Below, piece after piece: positions 16,571 to 25,354 of a stretch of 64,000 bases of DNA. The notes under the pieces were generated by a model. It saw nothing but the letters and a program-made list of their open reading frames with translations. It was not told the origin of the DNA and ran no database searches. The stretch comes from Glycomyces albidus. GTDB taxonomy: Bacteria > Actinomycetota > Actinomycetes > Mycobacteriales > Micromonosporaceae. The stretch is from assembly GCF_009451885.1 (NCBI RefSeq), contig NZ_WIAO01000002.1, positions 186,001 to 250,000 on the forward strand. Reading direction: 5' to 3'. The position numbers and the translations under genes were made by a program. Position 1 is the stretch's first letter, and the number at the start of each line of letters is the position of its first letter.

Positions 16571-18348
16571 CCGCACAGGAGACCCCGACCCAGCCCGGCC
16601 CGTGGGAGACCGTCAAACGCGGCCTCCAGCTCTCGCCCGAACTGCGCCGCGGCATCGAGTTCACACTGTTCCTCGCGGCCGTCACCGCCCTCGGCCGCCT
16701 GGTCGTGCCGGTCGGCGCGCAGAAGATCCTCGACGACGGCCTCCTCGGCGAAGGCGGCCCCGACCTCCCGTACGTGTTCACCGTCGCCGCGCTCGGCACC
16801 GCCGCGCTGCTGCTGACGACCCTCGCGAACTACGTCATGAACCGCCGCCTGTTCGTCGTCTCCGAGCACGCGCTCGCGAACCTGCGCCGCAGGACGTTCC
16901 GGCACATCCACGACCTGTCGATGCTGCACCAGCAGTCGGAGCGGCGCGGCGCCCTGACCGCGCGCGTCACGACCGACATCGACCAGATCAGCCAGTTCCT
17001 CCAGCAGGGAGGCATGGTCCTGGTGACCTCGACGGCGCAGATCATCGTCGCCACCGTCGTCATGGTCGTCTACTCGTGGCAGCTCGCGATCGCCGTGTGG
17101 ATCGTGTTCATCCCGGTGACCTGGCTGATCAAATGGCTCCAGCAGCACCTGGCGTCGGCGTACACGAGCGTGCGCCGGAGCGTCTCGGCGATGCTGTCGG
17201 CGGTCGCCGAGTCCGTCGTCGGCGCCGGCACCGTCCGCGCCTACGGGGTCGGGGCCCGCACCAGCGAGCGCCTGGACGCCTCCATCGAGGAGCACCGGCG
17301 CGACCAGACCCGCGCCATCAGCCGCTCCGCGCTGTCCTTCGGCGCGGGCGAGCTCGTCTACCTGGGCGTCAACGTGGTCGTGGTCGTCCTCGGCGCGTTC
17401 CTCGTCGCGGGCGGTTCGATGACCGTCGGCGAGCTGACGGCGTTCCTGTTCCTCGTCGTGCTGTTCACCCAGCCCGTGGTCATCGGCACCGAGACCCTGA
17501 ACGAGGCGCAGAACGCGGTCTCGGGCTGGCGGCGCGTCCTCGACATCATCGACACCGCCCCCGACGTGGCCGACCCGGTCGACGGCAAGGAGCTTCCCGA
17601 AGGGCCCCTGGGGATCCGCTTCGAAGGCGTCCGGTTCGCCTACCCGGGCGGCCCGGAGGTCCTGCACGGCATCGACGTCGAGATCCGGCCCCACGCGAAG
17701 GTGGCCGTGGTCGGCGAGACCGGCTCGGGCAAGACCACCTTCGCGAAGCTGCTGGTCCGCCTCATGGACCCGACCTCGGGCCGGGTGCTGCTCGGCGGCT
17801 CGCCCCTCGACGAGATCACGTTCGCGTCGCTGCGGCGGCGGGTCACGATGGTCCCGCAGGAGGGCTTCCTGTTCAACGGGACGCTCGCGCGGAACGTCCG
17901 CTTCGCGCGGCCGGAGCTGACCGACGCCGAGATCTACGTGGCCTTCGCCGAACTGGGCCTCACCGACTGGATCGAGACCCTCCCGGCGGGCCTGGAGACC
18001 GAACTGGGGGAGAGCGGCGCGAACCTCTCGGTCGGCGAGCGCCAGCTCGTGTCGCTGGTGCGCGCGTACGTGACCGACCCGGACCTGCTCGTCCTCGACG
18101 AGGCCACGAGCGCGGTCGACCCGGCCACGGAGCTGCGGCTCTCGGCGGCGCTCGACGCCGTCACCCGCGGCCGCACCACCGTGATCATCGCCCACCGGCT
18201 CTCGACCGCCGAGACCTCCGACGAGGTCCTCGTCTTCGACGCCGGCGAGCTCGTCCAGCAGGGCCCGCACCACGAGCTCGCCGCCGATCCCGGCTCGGTG
18301 TACGCGGGCCTGCACGGCTCGTGGATCGAGCAGACCCGTTCGAGCTGA
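16567..18348 (+). CDS. Heterodimeric ABC exporter, catalytic subunit
   Basis: 593 aa: a six-helix exporter domain, then Walker A GETGSGKTT near residue 383, a non-canonical signature LSVGERQ near 487, Walker B LLVLDEATSAVD with the catalytic Glu, and the switch His (IIAHRL). Combined with the previous protein, the consensus ATP site uses this subunit's Walker B and the partner's LSGGQ. The degenerate site uses the partner's Asp and this LSVGE, the exact complement expected for an asymmetric pair. The GTG start overlaps the previous stop. Confidence 0.92.
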   Translation: MTAQETPTQPGPWETVKRGLQLSPELRRGIEFTLFLAAVTALGRLVVPVGAQKILDDGLLGEGGPDLPYVFTVAALGTAALLLTTLANYVMNRRLFVVSEHALANLRRRTFRHIHDLSMLHQQSERRGALTARVTTDIDQISQFLQQGGMVLVTSTAQIIVATVVMVVYSWQLAIAVWIVFIPVTWLIKWLQQHLASAYTSVRRSVSAMLSAVAESVVGAGTVRAYGVGARTSERLDASIEEHRRDQTRAISRSALSFGAGELVYLGVNVVVVVLGAFLVAGGSMTVGELTAFLFLVVLFTQPVVIGTETLNEAQNAVSGWRRVLDIIDTAPDVADPVDGKELPEGPLGIRFEGVRFAYPGGPEVLHGIDVEIRPHAKVAVVGETGSGKTTFAKLLVRLMDPTSGRVLLGGSPLDEITFASLRRRVTMVPQEGFLFNGTLARNVRFARPELTDAEIYVAFAELGLTDWIETLPAGLETELGESGANLSVGERQLVSLVRAYVTDPDLLVLDEATSAVDPATELRLSAALDAVTRGRTTVIIAHRLSTAETSDEVLVFDAGELVQQGPHHELAADPGSVYAGLHGSWIEQTRSS

Positions 18349-18355
18349 CGCCGGC

Positions 18356-18382
18356 CGGGCCCGCTCGAACCGGGCGGGCCCG
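18356..18382. terminator. Terminator after the ABC exporter
   Basis: A 9-bp perfect stem (18356-18364 with 18374-18382) with a 9-nt loop lies between convergent genes. Confidence 0.5.
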
Positions 18383-18387
18383 ACCGG

Positions 18388-19017
18388 TCACGCCGCGCGG
18401 CCCAGGCGGCCGCGCGGCATCCGCCAGTTCGCGGCGAGCGTCGACTCGCGCAGGTTCCGCGCCTCGCCGAAGTAGTCGCAGAACTTCATGATGAGCGGGT
18501 CCCACGCGACCGGGTCGACGTACGCGGTGCCCGGCACCAGCACCGATTCGTCCACATGGGATTGAAGGATTTCGGCCTCGAACGCGGTGCAGCCCTTCCC
18601 GAACGGGTGCGCCGCGACGATGCGGCACTCGAGCTGGATCGGGCACTCGGCCACCCGGGGCGCCCCGGTCGCCTCACCGGGGACCTCGGTGAGCCCGGCT
18701 GCCCCGAACTTGTCGGGCTCGAACCGGTACCCCTTGGCGGCCTTGGTCTGCGGGACCGGGTCGACCGCGGTCAGGTCCGCGAGCCGGTCCACCGCGTCGG
18801 CGAGGCCGCTCGGGACGAGGTTGAGCGTGCACTCCCGGGTGGCGCGCAGGTTCTGCGCGGTCTTGGACCTGTCGCCCATGCCGAGCATGGCCGACTGCCC
18901 GAGCCACCACGCCGACGACATCGGCGCGAGGTTCGCCCGCCCCTCCTCGTCGCGGGTGCCGAGGAGCACGACGACGCTCCCGTAGTAGTGGACTTTCAGC
19001 GGCGTCTGGACGTGCAC
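18388..19017 (-). CDS. Flavin-reductase-like FMN-binding split-barrel protein
   Basis: 209 aa. VHVQTPLKVHYYGSVVVLLGT and then NLAPMSSAWWLGQSAMLGMG follow the DIM6/NTAB flavin-reductase pattern, a split beta-barrel that binds FMN. RVAECPIQLECRIV and the FEAEILQSHVDE strand complete the family signature. Members reduce flavin for partner oxygenases or act as flavoproteins of unknown function. The GTG start is fixed by AAGGAG 5 nt upstream. It is monocistronic with an imperfect inverted repeat upstream. No partner oxygenase is adjacent. Confidence 0.82.
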   Translation of the reverse strand: MHVQTPLKVHYYGSVVVLLGTRDEEGRANLAPMSSAWWLGQSAMLGMGDRSKTAQNLRATRECTLNLVPSGLADAVDRLADLTAVDPVPQTKAAKGYRFEPDKFGAAGLTEVPGEATGAPRVAECPIQLECRIVAAHPFGKGCTAFEAEILQSHVDESVLVPGTAYVDPVAWDPLIMKFCDYFGEARNLRESTLAANWRMPRGRLGRAA

Positions 19018-19030
19018 GGCGGCTCCTTCG

Positions 19031-19066
19031 CGGATCGGATCGGACCATGCAATCCAATCCGCTCCG
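19031..19066. promoter_or_regulatory. Imperfect inverted repeat upstream of the flavin-reductase-like gene
   Basis: CGGATCGGATCGGA pairs with TCCAATCCGCTCCG at 12 of 14 positions around an 8-nt centre, 14 bp from the start codon. It is a candidate operator. The remaining sequence to 19232 contains several short GATCGG/GACCG repeats and no gene. Confidence 0.35.
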
Positions 19067-19232
19067 GACCCGCCGTGCTGGCCGCTGCGCGACACGGCGT
19101 TCGCCGCCGGTCGGTCCCGGTCGGCAGCGCATCCCGACCGGCAGTGCATCCCGACCGCCGGGCATCTCGCCTGACGGTGCGCCGCAGCCGACAGCGCTTC
19201 AATCGACTGCTCGCCTCAGCCGCCGGTGCGGC

Positions 19233-20165
19233 TCAATCGACCGTGAGGACGATCTTCCCGGTGGTGCGGCCCGTCTGGAGCGACTCGTGGGCCTTCGCGA
19301 CCTCCTCCAGCGGGTACGTCTCGGCGACGTGCGGCCGCAGCCGACCGGCCTCGATGAGCGCGGACAGGGCCCGCATTCCGCTCCAGTCGGGCTCCACCAG
19401 CACGAACCCGGCCCGCACCCGTTCCTGCTCGGCCGCCGGGAGGTCCCCGGGGATCACCGACATCAGGTACCCGCCGTCCTTGAGGACCGACGCCGACTTC
19501 GCCGCGTACTCGCCGCCGATGGGGTCGACCACGATGTCCAGGTCCGAGAGGACCGCCGCGAAGTCCTCCGACCGGTAGTCGATCGCCTCGTCGGCCCCGA
19601 TGGACCGCAGGAACTCGTGCTTCCCGGCGCTGGCCGTGCCGATCACGTACGCGCCGTGGGCCTTCGCGATCTGGACCGCGAGGTGCCCGACCCCGCCCGC
19701 GGCGGCGTGGACGAGGACGCGCTGCCCGGCCCGCACGCCCGCGTTGTCGACCAGGGCCTGGTGCGCGGTCAGGCCGACCAGCGGCACCGCGGCGGCCTCC
19801 ACGTGCGTCAGGGCCGCGGGCTTGAAGTCGAACTGCCGGGCGGGCGCGGTGACGTACTGGCCGTATCCGCCTGCGGCGTGCGGGAACCGGGGCATCCCGT
19901 AGACCTCGTCGCCCGGCTCGTAGAGGCGCACGCCCGCGCCGACGGCCTCGACGGTGCCCGAGACGTCCCACCCGAGCGTGAACGGCGGCTCGAGGCCGGT
20001 GAGGCCGCCGGACTCGCGGGACTTCCAGTCGGTCGGATTCACGCCCGCGGCGTGCACCCGCACCAGGATCTCGGTCGGACCCGGCTCCGGCCGCTCGACC
20101 TCCGCGACGCGGAGGACTTCCGGTCCGCCGAGCTCGTCCTGGATCACGGCTCGCATGGTGCTCAT
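19233..20165 (-). CDS. NADP-dependent medium-chain oxidoreductase (zinc-independent quinone-reductase type)
   Basis: 310 aa. The N-terminal GroES-like domain contains LVRVHAAGVNPTDWKSR, and the Rossmann domain the AAAGGVGHLAVQIAKAHGA motif (about residues 150-170). The zinc-binding Cys/His set of alcohol dehydrogenases is missing, placing it with QOR/enoyl-reductase-like MDR enzymes. ATG 20165 follows AAGGGAGA, which rejects a longer in-frame start. It diverges from a GlxA-type regulator with a 100-bp shared promoter region, so it is the likely target of that regulator. Confidence 0.88.
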   Translation of the reverse strand: MSTMRAVIQDELGGPEVLRVAEVERPEPGPTEILVRVHAAGVNPTDWKSRESGGLTGLEPPFTLGWDVSGTVEAVGAGVRLYEPGDEVYGMPRFPHAAGGYGQYVTAPARQFDFKPAALTHVEAAAVPLVGLTAHQALVDNAGVRAGQRVLVHAAAGGVGHLAVQIAKAHGAYVIGTASAGKHEFLRSIGADEAIDYRSEDFAAVLSDLDIVVDPIGGEYAAKSASVLKDGGYLMSVIPGDLPAAEQERVRAGFVLVEPDWSGMRALSALIEAGRLRPHVAETYPLEEVAKAHESLQTGRTTGKIVLTVD

Positions 20166-20230
20166 GTGGTCTCCCTTCTTCGGTTCCCTTGTACCGGACC
20201 CATTCTGTGCCCGCGCCGGGCCGCCGAACA

Positions 20231-20246
20231 GTGGCCCGGAGGCCAC
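20231..20246. promoter_or_regulatory. Inverted repeat in the divergent promoter region
   Basis: GTGGCC-CGGA-GGCCAC (6-bp arms, 4-bp centre) lies between the oxidoreductase and the AraC-type regulator, 19 bp before the regulator start. Confidence 0.4.
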
Positions 20247-20265
20247 GATGTGAAAGAATCGGGCC

Positions 20266-21258
20266 ATGACGCTTCCCGCCCGGCCGCACCGCGTGGCCGT
20301 CCTCGCCCTCGACGACGTGGTCCCCTTCGAGCTCGGGGTGCCCCACCGGATCTTCGCCGCCGCCGTGGACGACGCCCTCCGGCCCCGCTACGAGGTCCGC
20401 GTGTGCAGCGTCGACGGCGGCCCCGTCCGCGCCTCCGGCGGCTTCACGGTCGTCCCCGACCACGGCCCGGAGGCACTGGCCTGGGCCGACACGGTCATCG
20501 TGGCGACGATCGACCCCGACGGGCTCGTCTGCGACGTCCGCGACCTCCCCGCGGGCCTGCCCGAGGCGTTCGAGCGGGTGCGGCCCGAGGCGCGCATCGT
20601 GTCGTTCTGCTCGGCCGCGTTCGTCCTCGCCGAGCTCGGCCTCCTCGACGGGAGGTCCGCCACCACCCACTGGGTGCTCACCGACCGCATGCGCGAGCGC
20701 TACCCGAAGATCGATGTGGACCCCGACGTGCTGTTCGTGGACGAGGGCCGCATCCTCACCTCCGCGGGCGCCGGCGCGGCCGTCGACCTCTGCCTGCACC
20801 TGGTCCGGCTCGACCACGGCAGCGCAGCCGCGAACGCGGTGGCGCGCCGGTGCGTCGTCCCGCCCTGGCGCGACGGCGGCCAGGCCCAGTTCATCGAGCG
20901 GCCCGTCCCGGCCGAAGCGGACCTGAGCACCACCGAGGCCCGCGCCTGGGCGCTCGCGAACCTCGACCGCCCCATGTCGATCGACGACCTCGCCCGCCGG
21001 GCGAACATGAGCCGCCGCTCGTTCACCCGCCGGTTCCGCGAGGAGACCGGCCAGAGCCCGGCCCAGTGGCTCACGCGCCAGCGCGTCGAGCACGCCCGCC
21101 AGCTCCTGGAGTCCACGGACCTGACCGTGGACCAGATCGCGCACCGCTCGGGCCTGGGCACCGGCGTGTCGCTGCGCCAGCACCTGCGCGCGGTCCTCGG
21201 CGTCTCGCCTTCGGCCTACCGCAAGACGTTCCGCTCGGGCGCCGCCGTCGCCGGATGA
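20266..21258 (+). CDS. GlxA-type transcriptional regulator: DJ-1/PfpI domain plus AraC HTH
   Basis: 330 aa. Residues 1-190 form a DJ-1/PfpI (class I amidotransferase-like) sensor with the nucleophile-elbow Cys in VSFCSAAFVLAE. Residues about 220-320 are an AraC double helix-turn-helix (MSIDDLARRANMSRRSFTRRF and TVDQIAHRSGLGTGVSLRQH). Such proteins usually activate neighbouring detoxification or catabolic genes in response to small molecules. AAGAAT ends 6 nt before the ATG with no Shine-Dalgarno, so the start may be leaderless. It is flanked by two oxidoreductase genes. Confidence 0.92.
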   Translation: MTLPARPHRVAVLALDDVVPFELGVPHRIFAAAVDDALRPRYEVRVCSVDGGPVRASGGFTVVPDHGPEALAWADTVIVATIDPDGLVCDVRDLPAGLPEAFERVRPEARIVSFCSAAFVLAELGLLDGRSATTHWVLTDRMRERYPKIDVDPDVLFVDEGRILTSAGAGAAVDLCLHLVRLDHGSAAANAVARRCVVPPWRDGGQAQFIERPVPAEADLSTTEARAWALANLDRPMSIDDLARRANMSRRSFTRRFREETGQSPAQWLTRQRVEHARQLLESTDLTVDQIAHRSGLGTGVSLRQHLRAVLGVSPSAYRKTFRSGAAVAG

Positions 21259-21260
21259 AC

Positions 21261-21332
21261 GGCCGCCGCACTCAGGCGGCGGCCCGCACCGGCGCTCCGG
21301 CGCGCCTCCGGGCCGGCCGCCGCGCGGCGGCC
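21261..21332. terminator. Tandem hairpins between convergent genes
   Basis: An 8-bp stem (21261-21268 with 21277-21284) directly follows the regulator stop. An 18-bp perfect palindrome at 21315-21332 runs into CTTTCGG. Together they separate convergent transcription units. Confidence 0.55.
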
Positions 21333-21398
21333 TTTCGGCCGAGCTATGGACACGGCGTCGCACCGGCTCCGGCCGCCGCGCCGTTCCGGGCGCGGCCG

Positions 21399-22361
21399 CT
21401 AGGGGATGAGCAGGAGCTTCGCGGTGGTCTTGCGCGCCTGGAGGGCCTCGTGCGCTTCGGGGGCCTCTTCGAGTCGGAAGGTCTCGCCGACGCGGACGAG
21501 GAGGTTGTCGTCCTCGATCATCTGGAACACGTCGGCGGCGCGGGCGAGGTACTCCTCGCGGGTCAGCGTGAAGTCGCCGAGGGTGGGGCGGGTGAGGACG
21601 AGCGAGCCGCCGCGGTGCAGCCGCTGCGGGTCGACCGGCGGGACCGGGCCGCTCGCCTGCCCGAACAGGGCCATGACGCCGCGGGGGCGCAGCGCGTCAA
21701 GGCCCTCGTCGAACGTGGTCTTGCCGACCCCGTCGAAGACCGCGGCGACGCCCTCGCCGCCGGTGATCTCGCGGGCCTTGGCGCCGAAGCCCTCGTACCG
21801 CAGCACGTGGTCGGTGCCGTTCTGCCGCGCCAGCTCCGCCTTCGCGTCGGTGGAGACCGTCCCGATGACCTTGCCGCCCTTGTACTTCACCATCTGAGTC
21901 AGGAGCAGGCCGACGCCGCCGGCGGCGGCGTGGACGATGACCGTGTCGCCCTCGCGGACGTCGTACACGCTGTTGCACAGGTAGTGCGCGGTCAGGCCCT
22001 GGAGCATCACCGCGGCCGCGGTCTCGACCGCGACCTTCTCGGGGACGGGCACGAACTGGTCCACGTCGCCGACGACCACGTCCGCATAGGACCCCGGGAC
22101 GCTCTTCCACGCGACCTCGTCGCCGATCGCGAACTCGGTGACGCCCTCGCCGACGGCCGCGACGTACCCGCCGCCCTCGAGCCCCGGCGTGAACGGCAGC
22201 GGCAGCCCGTAGGCGCCGGTGCGCTGGTAGACGTCGATGTAGTTGACGCCCGCCGCGGCCACCCGGACGGCGATCTGGCCCGGCCGCGGGCCCGGGTCCT
22301 CGCCCTCCAGGACCGTCATGACGCCCGGCCCGCCGGTCCGCTCGACCACGATCGCCTTCAT
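21399..22361 (-). CDS. NADPH:quinone oxidoreductase (QorA-like)
   Basis: 320 aa. MKAIVVERTGGPGVM opens the GroES-like domain. VRVAAAGVNYIDVYQRTG and IVHAAAGGVGLLLTQMVKYKGGKVIGT are diagnostic of quinone oxidoreductase 1 (zeta-crystallin-like), which reduces quinones one electron at a time with NADPH. ATG 22361 is chosen for the AAGGAG 6 nt upstream. It belongs to the same superfamily as the gene at 19233 but is only distantly similar, so it is not a tandem duplicate. It is monocistronic. Confidence 0.92.
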   Translation of the reverse strand: MKAIVVERTGGPGVMTVLEGEDPGPRPGQIAVRVAAAGVNYIDVYQRTGAYGLPLPFTPGLEGGGYVAAVGEGVTEFAIGDEVAWKSVPGSYADVVVGDVDQFVPVPEKVAVETAAAVMLQGLTAHYLCNSVYDVREGDTVIVHAAAGGVGLLLTQMVKYKGGKVIGTVSTDAKAELARQNGTDHVLRYEGFGAKAREITGGEGVAAVFDGVGKTTFDEGLDALRPRGVMALFGQASGPVPPVDPQRLHRGGSLVLTRPTLGDFTLTREEYLARAADVFQMIEDDNLLVRVGETFRLEEAPEAHEALQARKTTAKLLLIP

Positions 22362-22418
22362 GAGGACTCCTTCCGCCGCAGGTTCACTGACCAACGACCA
22401 ACCTAGCGGCTCCGGGTC

Positions 22419-24182
22419 CTATTCCTCCGTGCCGGTCCGGCGTCCGCCGCCGACCCCGAACTTCATGCGGCCCCGGACCCACGGGTTCTTCGGCGCCGTG
22501 CGCGTCTCGACCTCCTCGCCGACGATCCGGCGGATCGCGTCGCGGAAGCCCTTCTGCCGCATGTGGTGCCGCAGCACGTTCGCGGCCGGGTCGGTCATGA
22601 GCTCCTTCATGAGCGCCACGCACAGCGCCAGCATGACGATCACGAACGGCAGCGCCACGATGATCGTCGCGTTCTTGAGCCCCTCGAGCCCGCCCGACAG
22701 CAGCAGCACCGCCGCGACTCCGCCGATCGTCACGCCCCAGAACACCACCAGCGGCTTCTTCGGCGCCAGCGAGCCGCGGCTCGACAGCGACCCGAGCACG
22801 AGCGACGCCGAGTCGGCGCCGGTCACGAAGTAGATCGCCACCAGGACCATCGACAGCCCCGACAGGAGCCCGTACAGCGGCAGCGAGTCCAGCAGCGCGA
22901 ACAGCGCGTGCTCCTCGCCCTGCGCCAGCGACGCCTCGTAGTCCGCGCTTCCCTTGCCCTGCTTCCACAGTGCGGTCCCGCCGAGGATCGCGAACCACAT
23001 CGTCGAGGCCGCCGACGGGATGAGCAGCACCCCGACGATGAACTGCCGGATCGTGCGGCCCCGCGAGATCCGCGCGATGAAGGTCCCCACGAACGGCGCC
23101 CACGACAGCCACCACGCCCAGTAGAAGATCGTCCACGCCGCCATCCAGTCGGCGCCGCCGAACGCGCCCGTGACGCTCGAGAGGTTCGTCAGGCTCGACA
23201 GGTACCCGCCGACCGCGTTCGGCCACGCGTCCAGGATGAACAGGGTCGGGCCCGCGAAGAACACGAACACGATCAGGAACAGCGCCAGCACCACGTTCGT
23301 CGTCGACAGCCACTTCACGCCCCGGTGCACGCCCGAGAACGCCGACGCCACGAATGCGGCCGTCAGAGCGCAGATCACGATGATCTCCAGGAACCGCGAA
23401 TCCTCCACCCCGGCGACGATCTCCAGGCCCACCGCCACCTGCAGCGCCCCCAGACCCAGGCTCGCGGCCGTCCCGAACACGGTCGCGAACACCGCCAGCA
23501 GGTCGATCGCCTTCCCCGTCGCCGGGCCCCAGCGCCGCCCGCCGGTGAGCGGCTCGAACGCGTCGCTCAGGTTGTTCCCGCGCTGCCTGCGGAACGTCGA
23601 GTAGCCGAGCGCGAGCCCGGCGACCGCGTAGATCGCCCACGGGTGCAGTCCCCAGTGGAAGTACGAGTAGACCAGCGCGCCCTCCTGCAACTGGTCCTCG
23701 TAATAGGGCGACGCCGGATTCAGGTGGAGCGGCGGCGGCGCGTCGAAGTAGTGCGAGAGCGGCTCGGCCACCCCGTAGAACATGAGGCCGATGCCCATGC
23801 CTGCGGCGAACATCATCGAGATCCACGGCAGCGTCCCGAACTCCGGCTCCTCGTCGGCGCTCACCCCGAGCTTGATGTTCCCGTACCGGCTCGCGGCGAT
23901 GTAGACCGCCAGCACCAGGAAGATGTTCCCGGCGATGATGAACAGCCACCCGAAGTTCGCGATCACCCAGTTCAGCGCCGCCGTCGAGCCGTCCTCGAAC
24001 AGCTCGGGGAACACCGCGCCGAACACGATCACCGCGACGATGACGACCGCGCTGGTCCAGAACACGGGCCGGTCCACCGGCAGCGTCGCCTGCCGCTCCT
24101 CGGCCTCCAGCGGCCGCTCCGGCGGCGGCGCCTCCGCCGGCGGGCCCTCGTGCGGTTCGGCGGGCGGCTCGCTGGCGGCCAT
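22419..24182 (-). CDS. BCCT-family betaine/choline/carnitine transporter
   Basis: 587 aa with about 12 membrane helices. The N-terminal tail is cytoplasmic and Pro/Glu-rich (about 38 residues), the C-terminal tail basic. Diagnostic motifs: the glycine-rich unwound helix GMGIGLMFYGVAEP, SYFHWGLHPWAIY, and the aromatic segment FYWAWWLSWAPFVGTFIARISRGR, which contributes substrate-cage Trp residues. BCCT carriers import glycine betaine, choline or related osmolytes with Na+ or H+; which one cannot be read here. The Shine-Dalgarno GGAGAGGAG precedes the ATG. Expression control by osmolarity is plausible but not visible. Confidence 0.95.
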   Translation of the reverse strand: MAASEPPAEPHEGPPAEAPPPERPLEAEERQATLPVDRPVFWTSAVVIVAVIVFGAVFPELFEDGSTAALNWVIANFGWLFIIAGNIFLVLAVYIAASRYGNIKLGVSADEEPEFGTLPWISMMFAAGMGIGLMFYGVAEPLSHYFDAPPPLHLNPASPYYEDQLQEGALVYSYFHWGLHPWAIYAVAGLALGYSTFRRQRGNNLSDAFEPLTGGRRWGPATGKAIDLLAVFATVFGTAASLGLGALQVAVGLEIVAGVEDSRFLEIIVICALTAAFVASAFSGVHRGVKWLSTTNVVLALFLIVFVFFAGPTLFILDAWPNAVGGYLSSLTNLSSVTGAFGGADWMAAWTIFYWAWWLSWAPFVGTFIARISRGRTIRQFIVGVLLIPSAASTMWFAILGGTALWKQGKGSADYEASLAQGEEHALFALLDSLPLYGLLSGLSMVLVAIYFVTGADSASLVLGSLSSRGSLAPKKPLVVFWGVTIGGVAAVLLLSGGLEGLKNATIIVALPFVIVMLALCVALMKELMTDPAANVLRHHMRQKGFRDAIRRIVGEEVETRTAPKNPWVRGRMKFGVGGGRRTGTEE

Positions 24183-24279
24183 GGCGCGCTCCTCTCCGTC
24201 GGGTGCATCGGTTCGCAGGGGGACTGAAGCACACCATAAAGGACTGAACGCCGCAATCCGGCCGATCCGCCCGGACCGC

Positions 24280-24939
24280 TCAGTCGCGCCGGTACACCAG
24301 CAGCGCGATCGACCCGAGCGCCCGCGTCTCCACCAGCCGCAGCGGCCGCTCCGGCGACTGCGGGAACGACGCCGGGTACACGAACCGGGCCCCGCCGCGC
24401 TCCCCGAGCAGGAACGGCGCCACCGCCAGGTGCACCTCGTCGACCAGGTCCGCCGACAGGAACGCCGTGTGCACGACCCCGCCGCCCTCCACCAGCAGCC
24501 GGCGCACCCCGCGCGCCGACAGGTCCGCCAGCGCCCGCTCCAGGTCCACCTCCCGCTCGGCCGTCGCCACCACCTCCGGCCCGACCGGGCACGACGCGGC
24601 CCCCACCTCCGAGGTGTACACGATGACCGGGTCGGCGGTCGCGAACAGCCGCGCCCGCGGATCCAGGTCGCCCGAGGGGGAGAACACCACCCGCAGCGGC
24701 GAGGCCCGCTCGCCCTTCGCGAGCCGCCTCCTGCGCCGCTCCTCCGAGCGGACCAGCAGCCTCGGGTCGTCCGCCCGCACCGTCCCGGCGCCGACCGCGA
24801 TCGCGTCGACGCCCGCGCGGACCGCGTCGACCCGGTCGAAGTCGGCGGCGTTCGAGAGCGCGAGCCGCTCGGACGAGTCGTCGTCGAGGAACCCGTCGAG
24901 GCTCACGGCGGCGGAAACGATGACATAAGGGCGCTCCAT
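24280..24939 (-). CDS. RibD C-terminal-type reductase (dihydrofolate-reductase-like)
   Basis: 219 aa, the stand-alone reductase domain. [17 protein letters not shown] is the NADPH-binding first strand, [12 protein letters not shown] the substrate loop, and [14 protein letters not shown] the second nucleotide-binding motif. It lacks the zinc deaminase domain of bifunctional RibD, so it may be a dedicated riboflavin-pathway reductase or a paralogue acting on another pteridine or pyrimidine. It diverges from hisI with 79 bp between starts. GATTCT 7 nt before the ATG may be a leaderless promoter. Confidence 0.85.
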   Translation of the reverse strand: MERPYVIVSAAVSLDGFLDDDSSERLALSNAADFDRVDAVRAGVDAIAVGAGTVRADDPRLLVRSEERRRRRLAKGERASPLRVVFSPSGDLDPRARLFATADPVIVYTSEVGAASCPVGPEVVATAEREVDLERALADLSARGVRRLLVEGGGVVHTAFLSADLVDEVHLAVAPFLLGERGGARFVYPASFPQSPERPLRLVETRALGSIALLVYRRD

Positions 24940-25018
24940 GGTCCCGAGAATCCCACGATTCACTCCCGGGCGGGCCCGGGTGGCGGGCCGCGGCGCGCTG
25001 CGATCACAATCGGTACTC

Positions 25019-25354
25019 GTGGAAGGTCGAGAAGCGGTCCCAGCGAACCTGACGTACAACGCCGACGGGCTCGTGCCCGCCATCGCGCAGCAGCACGACA
25101 CCGGCGAAGTGCTCATGCTCGCGTGGATGGACGAGGAGGCGCTGCGGCGCACCCTCGCCACCGGCAAGGCCACGTACTGGTCGCGCAGCCGCGGCGAGTA
25201 CTGGGTCAAGGGCGAGACCTCCGGGCACCACCAGGCGGTCGTCTCGGTCGCCGTCGACTGCGACGGCGACACCGTGCTCCTCCAGGTGGACCAGACCGGC
25301 CCCGCGTGCCACACCGGCACCCGCACCTGCTTCACCGGGAGGGAGATCGCATGA
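25019..25354 (+). CDS. hisI: Phosphoribosyl-AMP cyclohydrolase HisI
   Basis: 111 aa from GTG 25019. It hydrolyses the purine ring of phosphoribosyl-AMP in histidine synthesis, using Zn and Mg ligands. Seen: [34 protein letters not shown], and the metal-binding end [23 protein letters not shown]. An upstream in-frame ATG at 24938 overlaps the divergent gene and would add a basic non-family extension, so the GTG is preferred. The stop overlaps the next ATG by 4 bp, starting the his/trp operon. Confidence 0.95.
   Translation: MEGREAVPANLTYNADGLVPAIAQQHDTGEVLMLAWMDEEALRRTLATGKATYWSRSRGEYWVKGETSGHHQAVVSVAVDCDGDTVLLQVDQTGPACHTGTRTCFTGREIA

Noticed and set aside
14594-16576. 660-codon open frame on the minus strand opposite the ABC exporter subunit
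   Set aside because: Its translation is Gly/Asp/Glu/Val low-complexity with no family motif. It is the mirror of a gene with strong third-position G/C bias and overlaps a clear ABC exporter along its whole length.
16519-18315. 598-codon minus-strand frame opposite the second exporter subunit
   Set aside because: Arg/Glu/Gly-rich shadow with no recognisable domain; the plus strand has complete Walker motifs.
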